A stretch of DNA of 51,902 nucleotides, from assembly GCF_025934275.1 (NCBI RefSeq), contig NZ_JAICYI010000019.1, positions 1-51,902 of the forward strand, in the 5' to 3' direction. A model generated the notes under the pieces. It was not told the origin of the DNA, did no database searches, and was given only the letters and a program-made list of their open reading frames with translations. This DNA is from Phenylobacterium sp. Its GTDB lineage: Bacteria > Pseudomonadota > Alphaproteobacteria > Caulobacterales > Caulobacteraceae. A program made the position numbers and the translations under genes. Positions 1-8,141 of the stretch are shown in pieces (within the stretch, counting starts at the first letter, position 1; every line of letters begins with the position of its first letter).

Positions 1-96
1 GGATACCTAAGCCCGGAAGACGAACAACGCATCGAAGAAGAGTTCAACCGGACGGTTGATCCCACCTGGAAACGCGGTGACCCGCCGATCACCTAA
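1..96 (+). CDS. C-terminal end of a truncated gene, function unknown
   Basis: Frame 1 is open from the window edge to a TAA at 94-96 and gives 31 residues of an acidic, hydrophilic tail (GYLSPEDEQRIEEEF then a Trp-Lys-Arg-rich end). Codon use fits the surrounding high-GC genes. The rest of the gene lies outside the window and the family cannot be named from this piece. Confidence 0.55.
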   Translation, partial: GYLSPEDEQRIEEEFNRTVDPTWKRGDPPIT

Positions 97-164
97 GAAT
101 AGCGGCGTCTTGGAGTTCACTCTTCGTTCTTGACTTCGGCATCGCCCCATGCGGTGGTCAGGTC

Positions 165-684
165 ATGGCAAAGTATCTGGTCGACACCTCCTGTTTCCAA
201 CGCGGCGTGCCGCCGGACTACGACGATCCGGCGGAGGCGGGGGAGGAGGCGCGGTGGCTGCGAGAGCTGGCCGATCGCGCTGGGATACATCACCGCCTTC
301 GAGTGGGCGCCGCCCGTCCGCGACATGCTGCTGGCGTTCGGCGTGGGCGAGGTGATCGGGCTGTTCCTGATAAGGTTCGAGCGGCCTGTTCCTGACGGCG
401 AGGAGGATGAGGCAGAAGTCTGGATCGTGGTGGGAGACATCCCCACGATCTTCTTGGCGGCCGAGCCTCGCACCCCCGCAGACGCCCTGCGTCTCTATTG
501 CGTGATCGCGGAGGATTGGGCCGACAAGGTCCTCGCGGAAGAGGACTTATCGGAGGCCTTCCCCATCAGCGCCGCGCCCACGCGGGAGCACGCCGAGATG
601 CTGAAGAGCCGGCTCGAGTTTATTCGCGAGAAATTCATCCCGCTCGCCGGCGCGCCGGACCGAATCGCGGCCGATTCCATTTGA
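165..684 (+). pseudogene. conserved hypothetical protein gene interrupted by a +1 frameshift
   Basis: The N-terminal half (MAKYLVDTS, residues 1-39) reads from ATG 165 in frame 3. The C-terminal half, with FEWAPPVRDMLLAFG, VWIVVGDIPTIF and EHAEMLKSRLEFIREKF, reads in frame 1 to the TGA at 682-684. Dropping one G from the GGG at 282-284 joins them as LADRAGYITAFEW, a seamless product of about 172 residues. The second half resembles a small acidic hypothetical protein I recall from alphaproteobacteria; function unknown. The site is either a real inactivating frameshift or a base-calling error in a G run. No signal peptide is visible. Confidence 0.6.
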
Positions 685-726
685 TCATGGCCGGGACGAG
701 CCCGGCCATGACGTGAAGGCCTAGGG

Positions 727-1962
727 CTACACCAGATCGCCGCCGGCCATACTGGCCGTGGTGCCGTGCTCCTTGAAGGCCTTGATGACGTTGCGGCCGA
801 CCGTCCAGCGGTGCACCTCGTCCGGCCCGTCGACCAGGCGCTGAGAGCGGATCTGCGTGTACCAGCGGGCGAGCGGGGTGTCCTGGCTGTATCCCAGCGA
901 GCCGTGCAGCTGGATGGCGGTGTCGACCACGTGGTGGACCATGTTGGCCAGATAGACCTTGGCCATGTGGTTCTCCTGCCGGAGATCCAGGCCCTTCTCG
1001 GCCTTGTAGGCGATGTGCATCAGCATCAGCCGGCCGATGTAGAGCTGGGTCGCGCACTCGGCGAGCATGAACTGCACGACCTGGCGGTCGGCCAGCGGCC
1101 GCCCGAACGTCTCGCGCTTGGTGACCCGCTCGGTCGCCATGTCCAGCGCCCGCTGGGCCATGGCGATGTTGTGCATGCCGTGGCGCAGCCGCCCATAGGC
1201 CAGGCGGTGCTGGCCCATGTTGAAGCCGTTGCCTTCGCCGCCCAAGAGGTTCTCGGCCGGGACCACCAGGTCTTTGATCTCGATCTCGGCGTGGCCGCCG
1301 CCCAGGATGTGGCTGAGCGGGCCTTCGATGGCCATGGTCGGGATGTTGCGCTTGATGTTGTAGCCCTCGTTGGGCAGCTCGACGATGAAGGTCGAGTAGC
1401 GCTGGTGGCGGGGCGCGTCCGGATCGGTCATCGCCATGACCAGCGCCATGTCGGCGTTGGTGGCGGCCGAGGAGAACCACTTCTCGCCGTTCAGCACGTA
1501 GTTCTCGTTGCCCTGCTTGACGGCGCGGGTCTGCATGCCGGTGGCGTCGGACCCGGCGGCCTTCTCGGTCATCGAGTAGCAGACCCGCTTGTCGCCGTTC
1601 AGCAGCGGCTTGAGGAACTTCTCCTTCTGATAGTCCGTCCCGTGCGTCAGGATGGTCATCATGGTGGCGTCGTCGGGACCCTGCGTGTTCATCGACAGCG
1701 CGCCCAGGTAGCTCTCGCCGAGCTCCATCTGCACGAGCGCGTTGGCGAGCGGCCCCAGCCCCATGCCGCCGTACTCCTTGGGGATGAACGGACACCACAG
1801 GCCCTGCGCCCGCGCCTTGGTGCGCAGCTCCTTCAGGACCTTGTCGAAGGACTCGCGATCCTTGACCTTCTTCTCGGCCGGGATGCACTCGTCGTGCACC
1901 CACTTGCGGACCCGCTCGCGGATCTCCTTCGCCTCGTCCGGAATCTCGAAATCGACAGCCAT
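727..1962 (-). CDS. acyl-CoA dehydrogenase family protein
   Basis: 411 residues, full length for the family. It is predicted to be an FAD flavoprotein that introduces a C2-C3 double bond into an acyl-CoA in the cytoplasm. Visible features are an N-terminal helical domain ending in PKEYGGMGLG, the FAD/substrate segment YSMTEKAAGSD, WFSSAA, the C-terminal helical domain with RETFGRPLADRQ, and GPDEVHRWTVGR, where the Glu sits at the place of the catalytic base in ACAD10/11-like members. The start MAVDFEIPDEAKEIRERV is typical. It is divergent from the secreted-protein gene at 2074. The substrate cannot be assigned. Confidence 0.93.
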   Translation of the reverse strand: MAVDFEIPDEAKEIRERVRKWVHDECIPAEKKVKDRESFDKVLKELRTKARAQGLWCPFIPKEYGGMGLGPLANALVQMELGESYLGALSMNTQGPDDATMMTILTHGTDYQKEKFLKPLLNGDKRVCYSMTEKAAGSDATGMQTRAVKQGNENYVLNGEKWFSSAATNADMALVMAMTDPDAPRHQRYSTFIVELPNEGYNIKRNIPTMAIEGPLSHILGGGHAEIEIKDLVVPAENLLGGEGNGFNMGQHRLAYGRLRHGMHNIAMAQRALDMATERVTKRETFGRPLADRQVVQFMLAECATQLYIGRLMLMHIAYKAEKGLDLRQENHMAKVYLANMVHHVVDTAIQLHGSLGYSQDTPLARWYTQIRSQRLVDGPDEVHRWTVGRNVIKAFKEHGTTASMAGGDLV

Positions 1963-2073
1963 GGGCGGCCTCCCTGATGCTTGTCATTCTGGCTGGCGAC
2001 ACCCTGGGACGGCGACGCCCCGTCAGGCAAGTCCCGGGTCGACGGATGCTCGCCTCGGGCCTAGCGTCACGCC

Positions 2074-3054
2074 ATGGAGAACGATGGTCTGCGAACCGGG
2101 GTCGCGGGGTTGGCGGCGGCGCTGTTGGTCACCGGGAGCGCCGTCGCGGCCGGCTATCACGCCCCGCGCGACGCCTTCGGCCGGCCCGAGCTCGAAGGGC
2201 AGTGGACCAACGCCTGGCTGACTCGCCTGGAGCGGCCGGACCGGTACCGCACGCTGCAGCTCAGCGACGCGGAGGCCGCCGCCTATGAGGCCAGCCCGCC
2301 GCCGGTGATCGTCGACGACGTGGGCGGCAACGACAGCGAGATGTGGGAGATGGGCGGCCGGCTCGCTCGCATCGGCGGACGCGCGCGGATCGGGCTGATC
2401 GTCGATCCGGCCGACGGCAAGCTGCCCTATACGCCAGTCGGACGCGCCATGGCCGACGCGGCGAACCGGGCGGCCAAGGACTTCGACGGGCCGGAGCCGC
2501 GGACCACGTCGGAACAATGCCTGCTCGCCAACAGCATCGGGCCGCCGATGCTGATCGGCCTCTATGCCAACAACATCCAGATCGTGCAGACCCGCGACCG
2601 TGTGGTGTTCGTGCTCGAGTGGAACCACGAGACGCGCATCGTCCGCCTGGGCGACCGCCGTCATGCGCCACCCGCGATCCGGCCGTGGATGGGCGATTCC
2701 GTCGGCTGGTGGGACGGCGAAGCGCTGATCGTCGAGACCACCAACTTCAACCCCCGGCAGCAGCCGAGGCGCAGCGGGACAGAGAACTACTATCTCTCCC
2801 CCGCCGCCAGAGTGGTCGAACGCTTCACGCGCACCTCGCCCAGCGAAATCCTCTACCAGTTCAGCGTCGATGATCCGGCAATCTACCGCCAGACCTGGCG
2901 GGGCGAGCTGCCGATGGTGGCGAGCTCGGCGAAGACGTTTGAATTCGCCTGCCACGAGGGGAATTATTCATTGCCGAACATCCTGGCCGGCGCGCGGGCG
3001 GCCGAGCGCGACGCGACGGCCAAGACATCGGGGGAGGGGGCGCATGGGCGTTAG
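2074..3054 (+). CDS. secreted protein of unknown function, tandem paralogue 1
   Basis: 326 residues. An N-terminal hydrophobic stretch ending GSAVAAGYHAPRDAFG reads as a Sec signal peptide, so the protein is probably periplasmic or exported. Motifs shared with the next gene are YHAPR-AFG-P-L-G-WTNA, DPADGKLPY, FDGPE, RPWMGDS, WWDGEALIVETTNFNP and ACHEGNYSLPNIL-GARAAE. I recognise this as a family of extracytoplasmic proteins common in Caulobacterales and sphingomonads but know no assigned activity. It overlaps the start of its paralogue by 11 bp, so the two are probably co-transcribed and translationally coupled. Confidence 0.85.
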   Translation: MENDGLRTGVAGLAAALLVTGSAVAAGYHAPRDAFGRPELEGQWTNAWLTRLERPDRYRTLQLSDAEAAAYEASPPPVIVDDVGGNDSEMWEMGGRLARIGGRARIGLIVDPADGKLPYTPVGRAMADAANRAAKDFDGPEPRTTSEQCLLANSIGPPMLIGLYANNIQIVQTRDRVVFVLEWNHETRIVRLGDRRHAPPAIRPWMGDSVGWWDGEALIVETTNFNPRQQPRRSGTENYYLSPAARVVERFTRTSPSEILYQFSVDDPAIYRQTWRGELPMVASSAKTFEFACHEGNYSLPNILAGARAAERDATAKTSGEGAHGR

Positions 3055-4066
3055 GATGGCAGGGGTGGCGCTGGCAGCCTGCATAGCGTTCGGCGGAGCG
3101 GCCTTCGCGGCCGATTACCATGCGCCGCGGACCGCCTTCGGGCAGCCCGACCTGCAAGGCGTCTGGACCAACGCCTCGCTCACCACGCTCGAGCGGCCGC
3201 CGATGTTCAAGACGCTGACCGTCAGCGAGGCCCAGGCGGCGGCGTTCGAGAAGGCGCGCGCGGCGCGGCGGGCGGCGGCGGACCGGCCCACCGATCCGAA
3301 CGCGCCGGCCCCGCCGGTGGCCAACGATCCCGGCGGCTACAACGCCGGCTGGACCGATCCCGGCACCGCCATGGGCCGCATCGCCGGCGAGGTCAGGACG
3401 TCGTGGCTGATCGATCCGGCCGACGGCAAACTGCCCTACAGCGTGGCCGGCCGCAGAGCGTTCGACACGACGCTCCGGCGCGCGCGCACCGACTTCGACG
3501 GGCCGGAGGCGAGGCCGCTCGGCGAGCGCTGCATCCTGGGGTTCGGCTCCTCGGCCGGTCCGCCGATGCTGAACGTGCTCTACAACAACAACTACCAGAT
3601 CGTGCAGTCGCCGGACGCCGTCGCGATCGTGGTCGAGATGAACCACGACGTGCGCACCATCCGGCTGAACGCCAAGGCCCACCTGCCGCCGAACATCCGC
3701 CCCTGGATGGGAGACTCTATCGGCCGCTGGGAGGGCGAGACGCTGGTGGTGGAGACCACCAACTTCAATCCCGGCGAGAGCCTCAGGCCCTACTTCGGCG
3801 CGACGCTCTATCTCTCGAAGGAGGCCAAGGTGACGGAGCGGTTCACCCGCGTCTCGCAGAGCCAGATCCTCTACGAGTTCCAGGTGGAGGACCCGAGCGT
3901 CTTCACCCAGGTCTGGAAGGCGCAGATGCCGCTGAACGCGACCAAGGGGCCGGTCTACGAATACGCGTGCCACGAGGGCAACTATGCGCTGCCGGACATC
4001 CTGTCGGGCGCGCGGGCCGCGGAGAAGGCGGGCAAGACGCCGGACGCTGCGAACCTGAGCGAATAG
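3044..4066 (+). CDS. secreted protein of unknown function, tandem paralogue 2
   Basis: 340 residues from ATG 3044. An alternative ATG at 3056, just past the stop of the upstream gene, would remove MGVR. The signal peptide ends AAFAADYHAPRTAFG. The domain layout matches the preceding gene (DPADGKLPY, FDGPEARPLGERC, GPPMLNVLYNNNYQIVQ, RPWMGDSIGRWEGETLVVETTNFNPGE), with an insertion rich in Ala, Arg and Pro at about residues 65-95. The arrangement indicates tandem duplication with divergence. Each copy has Cys residues in the GERC/SEQC and ACHEGNY regions that could form a disulphide; that is inference. Confidence 0.87.
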   Translation: MGVRMAGVALAACIAFGGAAFAADYHAPRTAFGQPDLQGVWTNASLTTLERPPMFKTLTVSEAQAAAFEKARAARRAAADRPTDPNAPAPPVANDPGGYNAGWTDPGTAMGRIAGEVRTSWLIDPADGKLPYSVAGRRAFDTTLRRARTDFDGPEARPLGERCILGFGSSAGPPMLNVLYNNNYQIVQSPDAVAIVVEMNHDVRTIRLNAKAHLPPNIRPWMGDSIGRWEGETLVVETTNFNPGESLRPYFGATLYLSKEAKVTERFTRVSQSQILYEFQVEDPSVFTQVWKAQMPLNATKGPVYEYACHEGNYALPDILSGARAAEKAGKTPDAANLSE

Positions 4067-4076
4067 CCGTCCGGCG

Positions 4077-4664
4077 CTAGGCGGCGACCGCCGAGCCGCC
4101 GCGGACCTGGTCGAAGTCGGAAAGCAGGGCGCCCAGCGCCGAGGAACACCGCTCGGGGCGATCCAGGCGCGCGTCGAACAGCAGCGACTGGAGCTCGTCG
4201 CGGGCGCGGCGCACGCGGCTCTTCACGGTGCCCACCGGGCAGCCCATGATCTGGGCGACTTCCTCATAGGCGAGGCCGCCGGCGCCGACGAGGATCAGGG
4301 CCTCGCGCTGGAAGTCCGGCAGCATGGAAAGCGCCCGGCGGACATCCTCCAGCTCGACATTGGCCGAGGGGTCGTCCGGCGCGACCAGGGTGCGCTCGAT
4401 GATCTCCTGGTCGTACTCGGCGCGCCATTTGCGGCGACGCTGGCTGGAGTAGAAGCGGTTGCGCAGGATGGTGGAGAGCCAGGCGCGCAGGTTGGTGCCG
4501 GGCCGGAACTGGTCGCGGCAGCGCCAGGCCTGCAGCAGGGTCTCCTGGGCGAGGTCCTCCGCCTGCTCGACGTCGCCGGTGAGCGTGCGGCCGAAGGCGC
4601 GCATGAACGGCACCGCGGCCAGGAGCTCGGACTCGAAGGAATCGGCAGACGACTGCTCGGACAT
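4077..4664 (-). CDS. ECF sigma factor, ECF15/EcfG-like
   Basis: 195 residues. Region 2 is LAAVPFMRAFGRTLTG through AEDLAQETLLQAWR with FRPGTNLRAWLSTILRNRFYS. Region 4 is LPDFQREALILVGAGGLAYEEVAQIMGC followed by GTVKSRVRRARDEL. The tight match to the alphaproteobacterial general-stress sigma group suggests an EcfG or SigU-type paralogue that directs RNA polymerase to stress promoters. The start at 4664 (MSEQSS) is preferred over 4697 because a GGAGG lies 7-11 bases upstream and the 4697 start would overlap the promoter -10. No nepR or phyR gene is adjacent, so this is probably a secondary sigma. The upstream promoter has the form it or its paralogue should recognise. Confidence 0.9.
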   Translation of the reverse strand: MSEQSSADSFESELLAAVPFMRAFGRTLTGDVEQAEDLAQETLLQAWRCRDQFRPGTNLRAWLSTILRNRFYSSQRRRKWRAEYDQEIIERTLVAPDDPSANVELEDVRRALSMLPDFQREALILVGAGGLAYEEVAQIMGCPVGTVKSRVRRARDELQSLLFDARLDRPERCSSALGALLSDFDQVRGGSAVAA

Positions 4665-4687
4665 GCTCGCCCCTCCAACGGGGCGAT

Positions 4688-4713
4688 AACGGGCCACGGC
4701 GCAGCTTGGTTCC
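4688..4713 (-). promoter_or_regulatory. sigma-EcfG-type promoter of the ECF sigma gene
   Basis: On the minus strand GGAAC (4713-4709) and CGTT (4691-4688) are separated by 17 bases, matching the published GGAAC-N16/17-CGTT consensus. Initiation about 7 bases downstream would leave a short leader holding the GGAGG that precedes the ATG at 4664. It implies autoregulation or control by a paralogous sigma, as SigT controls sigU in Caulobacter. Confidence 0.85.
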
Positions 4714-4773
4714 CTGCCGTAGGGACACGTCGTAGGACGATGAACCTGGGTTATGAATGTTCTCGTTTTGTGC

Positions 4774-4830
4774 TTGACAGCCGCGCGCGAATTTGCGACA
4801 CTTAGGGCATCGTTGAGAACTGCGCCTCGA
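4774..4830 (+). repeat. dispersed intergenic repeat R, copy 1, with promoter-like boxes
   Basis: TTGACA (4774-4779), a 17-base spacer and GACACT (4797-4802) are followed by the conserved tail GTTGAGAACTGCGCCTCGA. The core CGCGCGAATTTGCGA recurs at 14800 and 15419. It lies about 110 bp upstream of the toxin candidate at 4938 in the same orientation, so it probably serves as that gene's promoter. Confidence 0.75.
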
Positions 4831-4937
4831 TCTCAGCCGGCGCGGGGTACCGACCAGAACCCCTGTCATTTGGCGGAGCCGCGCTCGCGAGTTGCGGAGC
4901 CGCGCCCCCTAGTTCCCAGGGCCGAGGAGACGCCGAA

Positions 4938-5879
4938 TTGCCATATTCTCGATTCCAGCCTTTCTCCACGACCGATATTCCGGACGAGGTCTGGGAAGAT
5001 GCGGCGGCACGGTGGCGCGCCGCTCAGGGCCAATATGACAATGTCGCTCCGGCTCTAGGGGCCACTTCCGAATCCTCTGACGGGCAGCCAGAAGGCAGCA
5101 ATGCGACCCAAGCGCTCCGGCAAGCGGAGATGCCGCACGCCGATTGGCAGGCACTGCGTGCGCGCCAATTGGCCGCCAACGACCAAGACGATGATGGCGC
5201 CTTGTCGGCCGGTGAGCATGGCGCGGCGCTGAGCGGCGGCTCCGGGCACGACACCTTGTCCTCGACTGCGCCCGCGCCTCCTACATCGGGGCAATCGATA
5301 GATCCGAGCCGCGTGGACGTGTTCCAGCCTGGCGCCGACGGGAAGCTGCATCCGATCCCGGGCTGGCGGACGACAGGTCCTTTCGGCTTCGGCACCTGGG
5401 CCCACTATTTCGATTGGGGCGGCGTCGCGCGCGACCTGGCGGAAATCGGCAGCGACGCCCTATTGGCACCCGAGGCAGTGGGCGTCGTGGATGCGTTTGC
5501 CAAGGACACCGCATGGAACACCGGAAAAATGACCGCGAATGCCGTATCAAAGCAGCTACGCCGCAGAGGCGTTGTCCCACCAGCGAGCGAGGTTCACCAC
5601 GCAGCCGAGCTCAATGGAATCAACCGAAGCCAGGAAAACTGGCGCAATCATCCGGCCTTCCTGAAGATACTCCCGAAGGTTGACCATCGACGAATACATG
5701 GAAGCTGGGGAGACCTTCCGAGGTTTGGACCGCTCCAACGCTGGTGGGTGGGCACACCCAACTGGATGAAGACTGTTCCCGCGTGGGTCGGAGCCCACAC
5801 AGCGGAATGGCTCGCTCAACCGCAGGCTTCTGATTCAGAGGAGGGAATAGAGGGCCCGGGGGTGCCGCCTACCTTGTAG
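4938..5879 (+). CDS. candidate polymorphic toxin with an EF-hand and HH-type nuclease-like C-terminus
   Basis: 313 residues from a TTG start with GAGGAG 8 bases upstream. No signal peptide or membrane segment is visible. Residues 82-93 (DQDDDGALSAGE) are a canonical EF-hand loop with Asp at 1, 3 and 5, Gly at 6 and Glu at 12, flanked by helix-like segments. After a Ser/Pro-rich linker (about 100-125) comes a WRTTGPFGFGTWAHYFDWGG segment. The C-terminal 95 residues contain EVHHAAEL (HH 220-221, E224), NWRNHP (H238) and DHRRIHGSWG (H250, H254), then RWW-GTPNWMK. The HH...H...HxxxH pattern resembles HNH/GHH-fold toxin nucleases. That function is inferred; the domain matches no family I can name with certainty. 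A small acidic gene follows at 5924, the usual place for an immunity gene. Confidence 0.6.
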   Translation: MPYSRFQPFSTTDIPDEVWEDAAARWRAAQGQYDNVAPALGATSESSDGQPEGSNATQALRQAEMPHADWQALRARQLAANDQDDDGALSAGEHGAALSGGSGHDTLSSTAPAPPTSGQSIDPSRVDVFQPGADGKLHPIPGWRTTGPFGFGTWAHYFDWGGVARDLAEIGSDALLAPEAVGVVDAFAKDTAWNTGKMTANAVSKQLRRRGVVPPASEVHHAAELNGINRSQENWRNHPAFLKILPKVDHRRIHGSWGDLPRFGPLQRWWVGTPNWMKTVPAWVGAHTAEWLAQPQASDSEEGIEGPGVPPTL

Positions 5880-5923
5880 CGAGCTCGCAAATAGGTTCCT
5901 GTTCCGTTCCCAAGAGGAAACAC

Positions 5924-6367
5924 GTGACCCAACCGAGATTCCGTTATCCGCTGCTCGCGTTCACGACCGACCTCGACATGTGGGCTTTCGACAACGAGGA
6001 GGAGCTCACGACCTGCGGACCTTTGACCCTACGCGATCGTATGCAAGAGGGGATGGAGGTGGTCGATCGTGACGGGCGCTCCTGGCGCGTTCGATCCGTG
6101 CGACGTGTCGGCCCGGCGCGCTTTTCTCTCCGAACCCTCCTGAGGAAGCTATCGAAGATCGAGCACGAGTGGGAAGAACGGCCAAGTCTGACGCTCGCGG
6201 AGGCGAAGGACAGAGTGTGTGTTTCCGTCGCCGCCCATGCGGACGACCTGCTCCACTTTCCTGACGATGCCGAGGAGTTGGCCGCTCGGCAGGCGGAAGT
6301 CCGGGCGGCGGACAGCATCGCCGCGATCCACAAGCTGTTCGGATTCGACCACTTCATGGGCTACTAG
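5924..6367 (+). CDS. small acidic protein, candidate immunity protein for the toxin at 4938
   Basis: 147 residues from GTG 5924 with GAGGAAA 7-13 bases upstream. No signal peptide or membrane segment. It starts MTQPRFRYPLLAFTTDLDMWAF, has EEELTTCGPLTLRDR and VVDRDGRSWRVRSVRR in a beta-rich first half, and an acidic helical C-terminus ending FGFDHFMGY. It follows the toxin candidate by 44 bp in the same direction. Small size, acidity and position fit an immunity partner, but that is inference from context only. Confidence 0.6.
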   Translation: MTQPRFRYPLLAFTTDLDMWAFDNEEELTTCGPLTLRDRMQEGMEVVDRDGRSWRVRSVRRVGPARFSLRTLLRKLSKIEHEWEERPSLTLAEAKDRVCVSVAAHADDLLHFPDDAEELAARQAEVRAADSIAAIHKLFGFDHFMGY

Positions 6368-6408
6368 GCCCTTAGCCTGGGCCCGAGGACAGTCGCCTGC
6401 GCCTCGGC

Positions 6409-7971
6409 TCAGCGCCTCTGGGCGGCCGAGAGCTGCTCGACCAGATCGAGGGTGGTCTGGTGGAAGTGGGGGCGCAGTCGAACGCCGTCGGCGCCGAACT
6501 CAAGGACGTTGTCGCCGGGCTCGGCCGGGAGCCAGGCCACACCGCCGGCGCTGTCCGGATCGGAGCGCTTGGCGAAGGCCACCCAGTAGGCGATCGCCGC
6601 CTCCGAGATCTTGTGGTCCTCGGGCGTGGCGGCGGGCAGGGTGCGGCCCGCGAAGCTGACGGCCTGATCGCGAAGATTGTTGAACACGTAGAGGATCTCG
6701 CCGCCGTGGTTCAGGCCCCGCACCGAGGCGCGCTGGGCGGCGGGGACGTAGGAGAAGTAGTAGTTCCACGCCTTCTGGCCGTTTCTTTCGTGCAGCCGTG
6801 CGAGATAGCGATCCGGCTCGATCACCGTTGTCTCGGTGGTGAGGTCCTGGGCGACGCCGGCGGGGTCAGCCCCATAGGCCGCGAGCACCTTTTCGCGGGC
6901 GGGACCCAGGCGGGCAAGCGTGCCCTCTGGCTGCCTGGCGGTCTGCGGAAAGAGCGAGGCCTCCCAGCTGTTGCCGCCGGCGATGTAGGGGACCTTGGCC
7001 TCCTTGCCTTCCGCGAAGGCCTGGGGCGGGGGTTCGGGGATGACGACGCCGTCGACCATCGGCGAGGGGATGCCCGGGTCGGCGAGGCCCGTGACCGGCG
7101 CCGAAAGCTCCTCGGCGGAGAGCGCGCGGAGCGCCTTGGCGGCTTCCGGGCCGGAGCCGGTGATGTTGTGGGCGGTCGCGAACGCGACGCCGATCTTCTC
7201 ACCGGTGCGGGGCGCATCGCCGCGGATCGGTACGCCGGCCGAACGGCCGAAGCCGGACTCTGAGATCGCTTTCTGGAAGAGGCCCTTGGCTTCCGGCGCG
7301 GTCATCAGGAAATTAATCAGGATGCCGCCAGCGCTTTCGCCGAAGGCGGTGACGTTGTTCGGATCGCCCCCGAACGCGGCGATGTTGGCTCTCACCCACT
7401 TCAGCGCGGCGATGTTGTCCATGATGCCGTAGTTGCCGAGGGGCCCCGAGGGGGTCTCGGCGCTCAGCGCGGGGTGGGCGAAGAAGCCGAGCCGGCCCAG
7501 GCGATAGTTGACGGTGACGAAGACCACGCCGCGCTCGGCGAAGTGGCTCCCGTCGTAGAAGGTGCTGCCGCCCGTGCCCTGGATGAAGGCGCCGCCGTGG
7601 ATCCAGACCATGACGGGGAGCTTCCCGCCCGGCTTGGCGGACGCGGGCGCCCAGACGTTCAGGTAGAGGCAGTCCTCCGACTGGTTCATCGTGCCGCCGG
7701 AGCGGGCCTGGCCCATCTGCATGCAGGCCGGCCCGTAGGCGGTCGCCTCGCGGACGCCCTGCCAGGGCTTCGGCGCAGCCGGCGGACGCCAGCGAAGATC
7801 GCCGACAGGAGGGGCGGCGAAGGGGATCCCCTTGAACGAGGTGACCGAGCCCGAGGTCGCGCCGTGCAGCGCGCCCTGGGTGACCTTGACCGTATCGGCG
7901 CCGCGGGCCGCCGAAGCGCCGGCCAGCGCGGCGGCGAGGCTTAGGCCGGTGATGATCGTCTTGAACGCCAT
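6409..7971 (-). CDS. type-B carboxylesterase/lipase family protein, exported
   Basis: 520 residues from ATG 7971 (MAFKTII) with GGGAGA just upstream. The signal peptide ends near AARGAD. Catalytic features: oxyanion-hole HGGAFIQG (about 125-132), nucleophile elbow GESAGG with Ser213, and the catalytic His in LNHGGEILYVF. SEDCLYLNVW is the usual type-B signature. The acidic triad member probably lies in GGNSWEASLF. It should hydrolyse carboxylic esters in the periplasm; the substrate is unknown. It is divergent from the acyl-CoA dehydrogenase at 8142, with an inverted repeat between them. Confidence 0.93.
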   Translation of the reverse strand: MAFKTIITGLSLAAALAGASAARGADTVKVTQGALHGATSGSVTSFKGIPFAAPPVGDLRWRPPAAPKPWQGVREATAYGPACMQMGQARSGGTMNQSEDCLYLNVWAPASAKPGGKLPVMVWIHGGAFIQGTGGSTFYDGSHFAERGVVFVTVNYRLGRLGFFAHPALSAETPSGPLGNYGIMDNIAALKWVRANIAAFGGDPNNVTAFGESAGGILINFLMTAPEAKGLFQKAISESGFGRSAGVPIRGDAPRTGEKIGVAFATAHNITGSGPEAAKALRALSAEELSAPVTGLADPGIPSPMVDGVVIPEPPPQAFAEGKEAKVPYIAGGNSWEASLFPQTARQPEGTLARLGPAREKVLAAYGADPAGVAQDLTTETTVIEPDRYLARLHERNGQKAWNYYFSYVPAAQRASVRGLNHGGEILYVFNNLRDQAVSFAGRTLPAATPEDHKISEAAIAYWVAFAKRSDPDSAGGVAWLPAEPGDNVLEFGADGVRLRPHFHQTTLDLVEQLSAAQRR

Positions 7972-8055
7972 GGCGCGTCTCTCCCAACCCGCCGGTCTGA
8001 GGCCGGCTCGCTCCTGCAAGGCTCCGATTGAGGCCGCGCGAAACGCGCCGGTCAA

Positions 8056-8083
8056 GCCAGCGCTGACCTCGGGTCACGCTGGC
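8056..8083. promoter_or_regulatory. inverted repeat, probable operator between divergent genes
   Basis: GCCAGCG-C-TGACC, centre TCG, GGTCACGCTGGC: two 12-bp arms complementary except for one bulged C, with a perfect TGACC-N3-GGTCA core. It lies in the 170-bp region between the esterase start (7971) and the dehydrogenase start (8142), where a dimeric repressor of both genes would bind. The regulator is not in this window. Confidence 0.55.
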
Positions 8084-8141
8084 GCGGGGGCGCGGGGGCG
8101 CCTAGACTGGCGGGAACTCAAGGCATTCCGGAGGATCGGCG

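Noticed and set aside
4697..4697. Upstream start (MARYRPV) for the ECF sigma factor
   Set aside because: It would place the start codon inside the promoter spacer region, while ATG 4664 has a good ribosome site.
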